From CAYRKQ01 sp964424985 (GTDB lineage Bacteria > Patescibacteriota > Saccharimonadia > Saccharimonadales > UBA7683), in the NCBI GenBank assembly GCA_964424985.1, contig CAYRKQ010000003.1, positions 1 to 60,197 on the forward strand: DNA of 60,197 nucleotides, read 5' to 3'. Within the stretch, counting starts at the first letter, position 1. Each line of letters starts with the position of its first letter. Positions 24,482-32,576 of the stretch are shown here, one piece after another. Made by a program: the position numbers and the translations under genes. Under the pieces are notes generated by a model, which was given only the letters and a program-made list of their open reading frames with translations, was not told where the DNA came from and ran no database searches.

Positions 24482-24738
24482 CACGATATTCTTAATACCG
24501 GATAGTAATCGAGTATCTCACCATCACTTATTAGTATTTGTCCGGGTTTGTGGTGTTGTATCATTTTTTCCAACAGAGTCTTACTAATTGCATCGGATCC
24601 AATTGCTTGTATCTCATTAGCGTAAATAGTTGCATCAAGAAGTTTCCTGGCATAGACATAGTCGACTCGAGCTATCTGTATATACCCATTAATGCCTAAT
24701 TCGGAATTGATAAACTGATAGTATACAAATTTGTTCAT
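24481..24738 (-). CDS. 85-aa protein coupled to YcaO, unknown
   Basis: A small soluble protein beginning NKFVYYQFINSELGINGY and ending DYYPVLRIS, apparently alpha/beta. I do not recognise a fold. Its start has GGGAGG five bases upstream, and its stop overlaps the YcaO start. Position directly between the precursor-like peptide and YcaO suggests a partner protein, such as one that presents the peptide, but its sequence does not match the RiPP recognition element pattern I know. Confidence 0.75.
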   Translation of the reverse strand: MNKFVYYQFINSELGINGYIQIARVDYVYARKLLDATIYANEIQAIGSDAISKTLLEKMIQHHKPGQILISDGEILDYYPVLRIS

Positions 24739-24756
24739 AAACCTCCCAGTTCAATA

Positions 24757-24791
24757 GCGCGGTCATCTATTCGTGGTTAAGATGACCGCGC
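24757..24791 (-). promoter_or_regulatory. Perfect 11-bp hairpin after the peptide gene
   Basis: GCGCGGTCATC (24757-24767) and GATGACCGCGC (24781-24791) form a perfect stem with a 13-base loop, 7 bases after the stop of the 16-codon gene. No T run follows, so it is more likely an mRNA-stabilising or partial attenuation structure than a full terminator. This would raise peptide expression over the downstream enzymes. Confidence 0.75.
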
Positions 24792-24798
24792 AATGCTA

Positions 24799-24849
24799 CT
24801 ATTCTGCACCACTACACATAAGATCGGTGCATGTATTAAATTCTGTCAT
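24799..24849 (-). CDS. Candidate RiPP precursor peptide, 16 aa (MTEFNTCTDLMCSGAE)
   Basis: A 16-codon frame with the strongest Shine-Dalgarno in the cluster (AAAGGAGG, eight bases before ATG), ending in TAG. The peptide MTEFNTCTDLMCSGAE has two Cys, three Thr... of its residues, Thr at 2, 6 and 8, and one Ser, the residues YcaO enzymes cyclise. It lies between the peptidase and the 85-aa protein in one operon and is followed by a strong hairpin, a layout typical of RiPP precursors. If TEF or a similar N-terminal part is the leader, the core would be only about ten residues. Function is inference from context. Confidence 0.65.
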   Translation of the reverse strand: MTEFNTCTDLMCSGAE

Positions 24850-24896
24850 CGTGAGTTCCTCCTTTCTCCTGTCTTAATGCTCAACGCGGGGCAGGA

Positions 24897-26486
24897 TTAC
24901 ATAATCGCCCCGCTCTCGCCGGTACGTAACTGATCTGCAAGGAATCGTGAGACTGCTTTTTGATCAAGTTTTCCGTTAACAACTATCATCCATTTTCCTA
25001 TATCTGTGTCAGCAAATCTTATAACTTGCCTATCAGTCCAAACTGCTGGCTTGCCTACAAGGGGGTCAATAACAACAAAGCCCTCACTGGATAACCCACA
25101 CAGCAGAACTGAGTGATAGTAATCTCCCTCCTTGCTTTGGCCGGCAAGGATAATAGACTTTCCTTCTTGGAGTAGAGATTTAAGCGAGGCGGCGCTAATC
25201 GGTACCCCGCTTTGCTCCTCTGCCCCGAGGTTGCTTAATCTGTCAAGACCTGCATCATACTCTGACTTTAGACGCTCAAATAGGTGTTGCTCCAGGAGGC
25301 CTTTCTGGAACCGGTCAGCTAATGAGTGTGTAAGGGTTACATCAATACCTCGAGCTGTCATCTCGGCTGCTAGGTGTGAATAGTGCTGCCCTGGAATGTA
25401 AGAGCTGTCAGAAGCTACAGCGTAGGTTCTCTCAACCTCATTTGTAGGCTGCCCGTGCTGAAGATATGACTCAATCATGGTTGCGCAAGCAGCGCTACAG
25501 GTGATTGCATGTTGTACCTTAGGTTGAATATTCCATGAAAATAATCTTTCATTACGTTTCCTAAGTTGCTGTAGCCCATCGATAATCTCGTCGTCATTGT
25601 AGTCATAGATACCATCTCGATGATCAATAAGACTGGCATCAACAAGGTGCTGTGCTAAAATTTTTCGCAGGACATAACCCGAAGCTCCTTCTAGGTTTGT
25701 TGCTATCATATACTCTTCAATATTGTCAAAACTTACACATTTTCTTAGAGCAACTATTTGAACCCAGTCCTCATTGGATATATGTGCTGGCTTCGAAGGC
25801 TCCTGACCTTCTTTTCGGTATACTGACTCCATTCGGGCAGGGATGGTGTATCCATATTTGGCTTGAAGATTTGCAAGACGATATTGCATAACTAATGAAT
25901 CCCCGCCATGAAATTCTTGGGCAAGGGAGATCAGATCGTCTTTCGATGAATCCTTATCTAAAGATATAATAAGATTTTTCGCAGTGTAGTAACTGAAATA
26001 TGTTGCAGTATTAAGATACTGTGCCATAAAATCGTCAAAGTCTTCCGAATACTTATCGGCTAGCTCAATGCTGTGTTTTTCGACAAATCTTTTAATTGCG
26101 GAGGAATATGCTAATGTAGCATTGTCTATTGTGACGCTAGTTTTGTAAGCGTCGATAAGTAGATCTATAATTTTTGGTGTAAGCTCGTTCGCATCGTAGT
26201 CCTTTATTCTTGTCACAAGGGGCTCTAGATGGCATTCAAAAAATTCATGATGTCTGTGCCATGTTTGAACGAGGTTGCCATAGTACTCGACTGGTGATTG
26301 CCCAAGGATAGTTTCGATCTCTGTTTGTAAATCGGGATTATTTTCTGCAACATAACGGTTAGCCGCCATATAATCCACAACCATCCTTTGGTCAATGTCT
26401 GGCTTCCACTCATCTGGGATAAGAGATACTTTGGCGGTAGGATCAATTTGATTCCTTACATTAATAACTCGTTCGTAGTTTTCCAT
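24897..26486 (-). CDS. Large protein with C-terminal C39-like cysteine peptidase domain
   Basis: A 529-aa protein. The first 320 residues or so are helical and not recognised. The C-terminal 200 residues resemble a C39/papain-like peptidase: VQHAITCSAACATMIESYL (oxyanion Gln and candidate catalytic Cys), YYHSVLLCGLSSEG (catalytic His) and VVIDPLVG (Asp). C39 domains commonly cleave RiPP leaders at export, but no transporter is fused here. The stop of the upstream dikinase overlaps its start (TGATG). It probably matures or degrades the cluster peptide, which is inference. Confidence 0.78.
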   Translation of the reverse strand: MENYERVINVRNQIDPTAKVSLIPDEWKPDIDQRMVVDYMAANRYVAENNPDLQTEIETILGQSPVEYYGNLVQTWHRHHEFFECHLEPLVTRIKDYDANELTPKIIDLLIDAYKTSVTIDNATLAYSSAIKRFVEKHSIELADKYSEDFDDFMAQYLNTATYFSYYTAKNLIISLDKDSSKDDLISLAQEFHGGDSLVMQYRLANLQAKYGYTIPARMESVYRKEGQEPSKPAHISNEDWVQIVALRKCVSFDNIEEYMIATNLEGASGYVLRKILAQHLVDASLIDHRDGIYDYNDDEIIDGLQQLRKRNERLFSWNIQPKVQHAITCSAACATMIESYLQHGQPTNEVERTYAVASDSSYIPGQHYSHLAAEMTARGIDVTLTHSLADRFQKGLLEQHLFERLKSEYDAGLDRLSNLGAEEQSGVPISAASLKSLLQEGKSIILAGQSKEGDYYHSVLLCGLSSEGFVVIDPLVGKPAVWTDRQVIRFADTDIGKWMIVVNGKLDQKAVSRFLADQLRTGESGAIM

Positions 26487-27562
26487 CAGAGATTACCTTT
26501 AGAGGTGTCTACTATTACTGTACCTGCTTCAGCATCTAATTCAACATAACTTTTATGAGGTATTTTTTCTGTGTCCACTCCGATCATACACGGAATACCA
26601 AATTCTCTTGATACAACCGCAGCATGCGATAGCTTGCCACCTTCTTCTGTGATGATCCCTGCAGCAGTCATAATTGCATGCATGTCTTCTGGGCCTGTTT
26701 TTCGAGCGACTAAGATTGCATCGGGTTGCCATTCGTCCGGGTGTAGGTCGTAACGTAAGCCGAGGGCTCTTGCAATTCCCTTGCTTGCAATATGTCCTGA
26801 AAGTATATCCTCAGCCAGGCCTTCTTTTCGCTCGAGATACGGAGACATATCAACAGTGGCAGGTCGAAGCTGGAGCCAGTATATGATGCCGTTCTTAATG
26901 CAGAACTCAATATCACAGGCGTAACCAAGCTGATTCTCAATCTCCAGGCAGATTTCTCCTACTGACTGACCGCCTGTATTAATGGGGTTTTGTGAGTTAT
27001 CGTCGCTTGAATCTGAAACGGGGTAGGATATTGAATTTGGAGTCTTGGTTCCGTCAACCAAATTGGAGCCTCTGCCCTCCACCCATTCTAATATGCCATT
27101 TCCGTTTCCAGCACCAATCCATACGCCTGCAAATTCTGGCTCTATAAATTCCTGTATAACTACATTCATCTCTATAGAATCCAGGGGCATATTATTGCGA
27201 GTGGAATATAGCGTAAGAGCTTTGTTCCTCTCTACCGACAAGTGAACTTCGGCCACAGCTTTGCTCAATTCATGCGTTTTTACGGCAAGCACGGTTTTAA
27301 ATTGTCCTGCGTATGAAGCTAGGTGGCCGTCTTCTACGTTCGCAGAGCTTCTAACCGCCCACAGGGTTTTTTCGTTGAGATGTTGACTGTTGAGAATATC
27401 ATCTATATTTTCAGTGGTGCTTGGAATAATAAAAAAACTCGGCACATTCATGCCGAGTTTCTGGAGCATTTCTAGCCCGCAAGCCTTACCTCCTGGGTTC
27501 AACCCAGGGACATCAATGATGTCAGGTGTAGCCATAAAATTTTGTAACTCAGGATTACTCAT
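26486..27562 (-). CDS. Compact PEP-synthase-like dikinase (ATP-binding plus phosphohistidine domain)
   Basis: A 358-aa protein. The N-terminal half is a PPDK/PpsA-type ATP-grasp: GGKACGLEMLQKLGMNVPSF, LWAVRSSANVEDG, and VVIQEFIEPEFAGVW. The C-terminal 90 residues form the swivelling phosphohistidine domain with GGKLSHAAVVSREFGIPCMIG, containing the phospho-accepting His. PpsA is about 790 aa and rifampicin phosphotransferase about 870; this protein lacks a third, substrate-binding domain. It could phosphorylate a separate partner, such as the peptide or a protein of the operon. It is the first gene of the operon; upstream TTGACA is present but a good -10 is not clear. Confidence 0.85.
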   Translation of the reverse strand: MSNPELQNFMATPDIIDVPGLNPGGKACGLEMLQKLGMNVPSFFIIPSTTENIDDILNSQHLNEKTLWAVRSSANVEDGHLASYAGQFKTVLAVKTHELSKAVAEVHLSVERNKALTLYSTRNNMPLDSIEMNVVIQEFIEPEFAGVWIGAGNGNGILEWVEGRGSNLVDGTKTPNSISYPVSDSSDDNSQNPINTGGQSVGEICLEIENQLGYACDIEFCIKNGIIYWLQLRPATVDMSPYLERKEGLAEDILSGHIASKGIARALGLRYDLHPDEWQPDAILVARKTGPEDMHAIMTAAGIITEEGGKLSHAAVVSREFGIPCMIGVDTEKIPHKSYVELDAEAGTVIVDTSKGNL

Positions 27563-27742
27563 ATTATTTCACAACTCTACTGTTAATTATGATGGGCTAT
27601 TGGTAACCGGATTGTCAAGTAGAAATTTACTTGAATCTCAAAATTAACTCCACAAAGATAGGATGCACATCTGTCTACCCGGCCGTCTATTAAGCATCTC
27701 TAACATGCCCACCTTACCATAAGCATAACGGATGAGAAGGCA

Positions 27743-27822
27743 AAAAACTTGACAAAGAGGGTCTAATTTGCTATAGTTTAAGATGTGCAGAGGGCACACC
27801 CATTGCTGGTATTGCCCTAAAA
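27743..27822 (+). repeat. 80-bp direct repeat with promoter and hairpin, right copy
   Basis: It matches 22485-22564 with three substitutions. The promoter elements TTGACA-17-TATAGT and the hairpin GGGCA..TGCCC are kept. It points into the 3' end of the TetR-like gene, with no reading frame of its own. Confidence 0.8.
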
Positions 27823-27883
27823 CTTCCTCAGGTAGCCCAGCGTTAATCTGTGTAACATCTCCACAGGCAGTTAAATTAATCGG

Positions 27884-28621
27884 TCACTTGGCTTCGGCAA
27901 AGTTTGTTGCAATCGCGATATATGTAGCGCTAAACTTGTCTATCTCAGACTCGATGGCCGCAGTTATATCATCTCCGCCGTTGGCAATCTCTGGGCTCAG
28001 GAGCGCGGCGTGTACTGATTCTCGCCCAACCATGAGAAGGGTGCGAGCTACATCGTGCATCGTAAACGGTTCTCGTACTTTTTGCTCCCTGGAATCGAAC
28101 ACATTGGTAAGGATTGCGCCGTACTCTTCTGTAACCACTGTTTCTTGAGCTACGAGTTCTGACCTAATTGCATCGGATGATAGTGCTAGCGTTCCTATGT
28201 TTCTCTGCAGTGAAATAGCTCGTATGGCGGGATCGATATCTTCGGGCGTCACAGATTTAGGGAAAGCCCCTAGTCCTAGCTGCTGCCAGAAATCACAACG
28301 AGCAACAAGATTGAGAAGCGGCTCAAACTCTAAATCGGTTTTAGTGACAGCACTCATTGCCGCTTCGGTCAGCTTGAGCCTTCTTGCCTCACCAAAGTGT
28401 AGTGCCTCGGCAGTGTACAAGGCAAGATCATGCTGAAACTTCGCTTGGCCGCCTTCCTCTCCTCGGCTTCTCCATATCTGATAGGCAGCCCCAGTGGTTA
28501 GCCCTGCGGCGCTACAAGCCTCTGTAAGCCTCACGTCAAAGTTTCCACGATCTCTGGCAAAATCAAACCCGCTTTGTAGAATTTTCCGTTTTGATGGGCG
28601 CCCTGCTGATATATTCGACAT
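27884..28621 (-). CDS. TetR-like transcriptional regulator
   Basis: A 245-aa protein. Residues 8-60 resemble a TetR helix-turn-helix: RKILQSGFDFARDRG, LTEACSAAGLTTGAAYQIW and a basic turn. The remaining helical domain would bind a ligand and dimerise; it resembles no specific subfamily I can name. It lies just outside the right 80-bp repeat and could regulate the adjacent YcaO operon or its divergent neighbour at 28726. Both are inference. Confidence 0.7.
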   Translation of the reverse strand: MSNISAGRPSKRKILQSGFDFARDRGNFDVRLTEACSAAGLTTGAAYQIWRSRGEEGGQAKFQHDLALYTAEALHFGEARRLKLTEAAMSAVTKTDLEFEPLLNLVARCDFWQQLGLGAFPKSVTPEDIDPAIRAISLQRNIGTLALSSDAIRSELVAQETVVTEEYGAILTNVFDSREQKVREPFTMHDVARTLLMVGRESVHAALLSPEIANGGDDITAAIESEIDKFSATYIAIATNFAEAK

Positions 28622-28725
28622 AATAACTCAATCTCAGCCACCCTTTAAGTATACATATTATAATAGTATATAGTTCCGTATGTCAAATACTTGACAATTA
28701 TCTCTCAGAATGCTATAATGAAAAG

Positions 28726-29634
28726 ATGATTGAAGCAGAATTACTAGTATCGAACATACCTGCACTTCCTGAAATACAAGAGGCTGCTCGTGTTCAGTGG
28801 AATGCGAGCCACCACTCTCAAAACTTTCATGACACAAAAGAGCGGGCAAAAGAGGTCTTTATGTCCAGCTCGTTGCTTACTAAAGCTCTCACCGTTCCTT
28901 TTGGGATTGGCTTAATCGCTGCCGAAGGCTACGAGCTTTCGTGGAAAAATGAAAATCGGCTAGCAGACATTGCTACCGAACGATTTATGGCGTCAGGCGG
29001 AGAGGCTCTTGCAGATCCTGCAAGAGGAGTTGCGGCCTTCACTGGCAAGCTTGAGATAGCAATAGGCGTAGGGGCGGTAATTGCACTCCATAAATATAAA
29101 CCAGCAATGGATGTGATTCGCCAAAGATATTTTTCTGAGTATGAAGAAGAGCCGGTTAGAGAAGAGGGTGATGAAGTGCAAGCGACCGCTATCGAAGATG
29201 AATCAGACTTACAGCAAAAGAGATCTGCCTTAAAATCTTTTGCAAAAGTAGGTAAATTATGGGGTCTTGCGGTGGGTACGGGCGCATTTGGTGTAACAAC
29301 GCTGGAAGATGCTGCACGTGAAGAGTATTCACTTCCTAAGAATATTGGAGCCGCTACAGCGGCAGCTGGCATATTGGCTGTCAATAATGCTGCACTCGCT
29401 GGCGGTATTCTCTGGGGGATTAAAACAAATACCCCCTTTGTGTCAGATGGACTCAGGAATCTTGCAGAGTGGCTTAAAACACCTGTGTTTGTAGGGGGTA
29501 TCCTTGGTGGAGGAATGGCCTGGAAAGCTCATAAAGAACGCCGTCGTATCAAGCAGAAGTGGGCTCGCGAAGAAGCTGAAGCCAGCCAGATAGCAGTAGA
29601 GGAGAGCCAAGTACCTGCAGTCGAAATGATATAA
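28726..29634 (+). CDS. Membrane-associated protein of unknown function, 302 aa
   Basis: Hydrophobic segments occur at about residues 50-66, 108-124, 184-205, 212-232 and 250-268, separated by an acidic stretch (YEEEPVREEGDEVQATAIEDE). The C-terminus is charged and coiled-coil-like. I do not recognise it. Its promoter is a textbook one: TTGACA (28691-28696), 17 bases, TATAAT (28714-28719), six bases, ATG. The following gene at 29643 has its own -10 overlapping this stop. The pair may form a small membrane system. Confidence 0.7.
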   Translation: MIEAELLVSNIPALPEIQEAARVQWNASHHSQNFHDTKERAKEVFMSSSLLTKALTVPFGIGLIAAEGYELSWKNENRLADIATERFMASGGEALADPARGVAAFTGKLEIAIGVGAVIALHKYKPAMDVIRQRYFSEYEEEPVREEGDEVQATAIEDESDLQQKRSALKSFAKVGKLWGLAVGTGAFGVTTLEDAAREEYSLPKNIGAATAAAGILAVNNAALAGGILWGIKTNTPFVSDGLRNLAEWLKTPVFVGGILGGGMAWKAHKERRRIKQKWAREEAEASQIAVEESQVPAVEMI

Positions 29635-29642
29635 TCTTAAAA

Positions 29643-30251
29643 GTGGCAATAAAAACAAAAAAGAACAGCTTATACGCAACTGCAATTCTAGTGGTCGCTG
29701 CTTCTTTATTTGTTTTTGAACAAAGTCCAGCGAATGAGGCGGTTCGGGCAATCGTTGGTTTTAAGGTGCTTGATGCTACTGGCAGCGCACTACTGGCAGC
29801 GCTTACGGTAGGGCTTATAACGCTAGCGGTAGAGTTCAGCTCCAGCACGCTCATTGCGCTTGGACTCAACCACAGCCGTCGCTTTAAAAAATTCTCGCAG
29901 CGTTTTAGTAAAAACTCTCAAAAAGACGTTTCTAAAAACTCAACCTCAGACTATCTGCTTGCGCTTGGTATTGGCGCAGGCACTTTAGTCATTAAAAAAC
30001 ACTTCCAGAATAAGAAGCAGACGCTCAAAGCTGATCTTAAAAGCGCATTTAAAGCATCACTTGCAATAACGTTCTTTAGCGCGTTCGTAGCATTTCTAGC
30101 TAGTGGTGGGGTGGGGCTGGCACAACAGGTCGGTCTTGAGACGCAGGCACAGTATTTTCTAGATGTTGTAACAGACTGGCGTTTCTGGCTAGTGGTGGTT
30201 ATTGCCTCTCAGTTATATGATCTAGTGAAAAATAGACCAAAAACTACTTGA
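29643..30251 (+). CDS. Membrane protein of unknown function, 202 aa
   Basis: A GTG-start protein with hydrophobic segments at about residues 10-26, 45-70, 104-116, 135-160 and 178-192, and a basic, Ser-rich loop (RRFKKFSQRFSKNSQKD). No family is recognised. TATAAT at 29630-29635 lies seven bases before GTG and overlaps the stop codon of the previous gene, so this gene can be transcribed independently and leaderless. It is followed by the ornithine-decarboxylase-like gene. Confidence 0.65.
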   Translation: MAIKTKKNSLYATAILVVAASLFVFEQSPANEAVRAIVGFKVLDATGSALLAALTVGLITLAVEFSSSTLIALGLNHSRRFKKFSQRFSKNSQKDVSKNSTSDYLLALGIGAGTLVIKKHFQNKKQTLKADLKSAFKASLAITFFSAFVAFLASGGVGLAQQVGLETQAQYFLDVVTDWRFWLVVVIASQLYDLVKNRPKTT

Positions 30252-30358
30252 CAAAACACATAAACATTGCTATAATTTGACACAGTTTAGTTATTATTTA
30301 CAAATAGGCGTAAGCGTTACCTGACTCATCGAAGCAGTAGCGCTTGGGCTTATTTTTT
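30248..30358 (+). promoter_or_regulatory. Promoter and attenuator-like leader of the decarboxylase gene
   Basis: TTGACA (30248-30253), 17 bases, TATAAT (30271-30276). In the leader, AAGCGTTAC (30312-30320) pairs with GTAGCGCTT (30337-30345), and TTTTTT follows at 30353-30358, before the gene. This is a terminator placed inside the 5' leader, so conditional read-through is likely. Confidence 0.65.
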
Positions 30359-30384
30359 AATATGAGAATACACAAGTAGTATCT

Positions 30385-31530
30385 ATGGAAAAACACGTAC
30401 AAGTAAATTGGATCAAAACGCTAACTGAACTTAAGCTTGATAAAACTCCGGCGCTTGTTGTTGACTTGAATATTATTCGGAGTAATCTTAAACGCTTTCG
30501 TCGTGTTTTACCACGAGTGAAAATTCACTATGCTGTTAAGGCTCTTTCAGATGAATGCGTACTGAAGATAATTGATGAATATGTGGACGGCTATGACATA
30601 GCATCTTATGGTGAGCTCAAAACTATCAGAAAAATATCAGATAAGAAAGTTCTGTTTAGCAATCCGGTGAAAATTCCGGCTCATGTAAAGTCTTCACACA
30701 AAGAGGGCGTAGATAGCTTTGCATTTGATTCGGCTATGGAACTACATAAAATTGCAGAAAACGCCCCTGGATCTGATGTGTACTTACGCCTCAAGGTATC
30801 AGATTATGGTAGTGCATTCCCGCTTTCAAAGAAATTTGGTGCAGATGAAAATCACACAGTACCTCTATTTGGCTATGCGAAAGATCTTGGGCTTAACCCA
30901 ATAGGAATTACATTCCATGTCGGTTCGCAATCCGAAAATACAGCAACCTGGGAGAACGCTATTGAAAAGTCCGGCAAACTCATAAAACAGCTTTCAAAAG
31001 CCGGTTTTAAGATAAGCATGCTTAATATTGGTGGCGGGTTCCCAAGTGAGTATTCTGATGAGACAGTAACAATTAGTGATGTCGCCCCGGTTATTAACAA
31101 GGCATTAGAGAAAAATATACCAACTAATGTAGAAATTGTGGCTGAGCCAGGCAGATACGTGGTGGCGAATGCCGCAGTTATGGTAAGCACAGTTATTGGG
31201 AAAGAAAACAGATCAGGCCAGAATTGGCTGTATCTCGACATTGGCGTATTTCAGGGTTTAATGGAAAGCTTAGAAATGGACGACTGGAAATATCCGGTTT
31301 TCAAACTGGAAGAGAATGATAACAAAGCAATGCCTCATCACTATGTACTTACAGGGCCGACTTGTGACGCACAGGACACCATTGATCTTGACGTAGAGCT
31401 CCCTGCAGATATTAAGCTGGGGGATACGATATGTATCGGTAGTGCTGGAGCTTATAGTGTAGTATACGGATCAAGCTTTAACGGATTCGATATGCCCTCG
31501 GTAGTTTGTATTAATAAGGAAGCTATGTAG
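30385..31530 (+). CDS. Ornithine/diaminopimelate decarboxylase-family PLP enzyme
   Basis: A 381-aa fold-type III decarboxylase. The PLP-lysine motif is HYAVKAL, followed by ITFHVGSQ, LNIGGGFPS, the phosphate-binding AEPGRYVV and the intersubunit active-site motif GPTCDAQD, which resembles ornithine decarboxylase (GPTCDxxD) more than LysA. The product would be a polyamine such as putrescine (or cadaverine). Polyamine genes are often controlled in their leader, consistent with the attenuator at 30312-30358. The next gene may belong to the same unit but has its own ribosome site. Confidence 0.85.
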   Translation: MEKHVQVNWIKTLTELKLDKTPALVVDLNIIRSNLKRFRRVLPRVKIHYAVKALSDECVLKIIDEYVDGYDIASYGELKTIRKISDKKVLFSNPVKIPAHVKSSHKEGVDSFAFDSAMELHKIAENAPGSDVYLRLKVSDYGSAFPLSKKFGADENHTVPLFGYAKDLGLNPIGITFHVGSQSENTATWENAIEKSGKLIKQLSKAGFKISMLNIGGGFPSEYSDETVTISDVAPVINKALEKNIPTNVEIVAEPGRYVVANAAVMVSTVIGKENRSGQNWLYLDIGVFQGLMESLEMDDWKYPVFKLEENDNKAMPHHYVLTGPTCDAQDTIDLDVELPADIKLGDTICIGSAGAYSVVYGSSFNGFDMPSVVCINKEAM

Positions 31531-31609
31531 TGAAGGATTCCTGTGAGTGAAATAGTATTGACAAAATAATACTGCTGTAGTATAATAAATAATTGAAAGG
31601 AACATAATT

Positions 31610-32497
31610 ATGTCAGAAAGACTTCTTGAAAACGGACAGGTTGATTTAAGTACTATGGTAGGCACTCTGGGCGATCCTATACCAAGGGCAGAGTATGATC
31701 TATCAGATGAAGAAATGAATCAACTAGAAGCGGAGTTATTCGCTGAAGTGAGCCCACTAATAGGTGAGCATAACGGTATTGCCGTTGTTGCGGTTGGGCC
31801 ACATAGTCGGTATGCGGCCTTCGGGAGAAGCAGCGAACGCCCACATTACGAAACCGATCAATACGATCTCCATAAAGGCATGGTTCCTTATGAAGATAAC
31901 TCTATATTTTTATTCACACTTGATGCGGACAGCGGTGTAATTGGTCACGTAAAACGCATTGTATTTGCCGACTCACCAGAACAAATCACGGAGACCGGAT
32001 TAACTGGACTAGAAATTGTTGATGACCGAATACAATCTGAAGCCGATGAGCACGCAGGCTTAGCAGAAGTAATGGCTTATCACGGCATTTCTAATATCGC
32101 GAGCTGCATTAACGTTGCTTCCAATCATATTATGAAGCGGCCAGGTACTAGTGGCGACAAGCCATATACACTAGCAAGCTACAAAGCTGTGTACGACATT
32201 ACAGTTGGCAATAGTAAGCGTTCTGCTGCGAATAGTGCCCCCACAGTTTTCGCATATTTAAATCGTCCCGCAATCGACTCATTTGCAAAGTTTGGTCTTG
32301 AGTACGAACTACTCGCAGGCAGGGAGCTACATGTACCAAATACTGAATACGATCCGAGTAATCCAACATGTGAGCAGTTTGACAAGCGCTACATAGCTGT
32401 GTGCATACAAGAGACCGATAGTAACTCAGCCCTCTTTAAGGGTCTTGGTGAAATGGTTCCTGCGACTGTCGCTCCACTTATACCTATCGATAAATAG
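31610..32497 (+). CDS. Cytosolic protein of unknown function, 295 aa
   Basis: No family is recognised. It lacks membrane segments and has mixed alpha/beta character, with the blocks GIAVVAVGPHSRYAAFGR, NSIFLFTLDADSGVIGHVKR and GLAEVMAYHGISNIASC. The layout vaguely recalls acyltransferase-type folds, but no motif supports this. The start has GAAAGGAA before ATG. It follows the decarboxylase at 80 bp, where TTGACA-like and TATAAT-like boxes are present, so it may be separately expressed. Confidence 0.65.
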   Translation: MSERLLENGQVDLSTMVGTLGDPIPRAEYDLSDEEMNQLEAELFAEVSPLIGEHNGIAVVAVGPHSRYAAFGRSSERPHYETDQYDLHKGMVPYEDNSIFLFTLDADSGVIGHVKRIVFADSPEQITETGLTGLEIVDDRIQSEADEHAGLAEVMAYHGISNIASCINVASNHIMKRPGTSGDKPYTLASYKAVYDITVGNSKRSAANSAPTVFAYLNRPAIDSFAKFGLEYELLAGRELHVPNTEYDPSNPTCEQFDKRYIAVCIQETDSNSALFKGLGEMVPATVAPLIPIDK

Positions 32498-32576
32498 GAG
32501 CCCAAGTATTATTTTCTAGTACTTGGTTTTAGCCAAGGAGTCGGTTAGTTTATAACGCTAGTGTATACTCGTATAC

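Noticed and set aside
24757..24791. Rho-independent terminator in the YcaO operon
   Set aside because: The stem is perfect, but no T run follows on either strand; it is recorded as a regulatory hairpin instead.
26486..27562. Housekeeping PEP synthase
   Set aside because: At 358 aa it lacks the PEP/pyruvate-binding barrel and sits in a RiPP operon.
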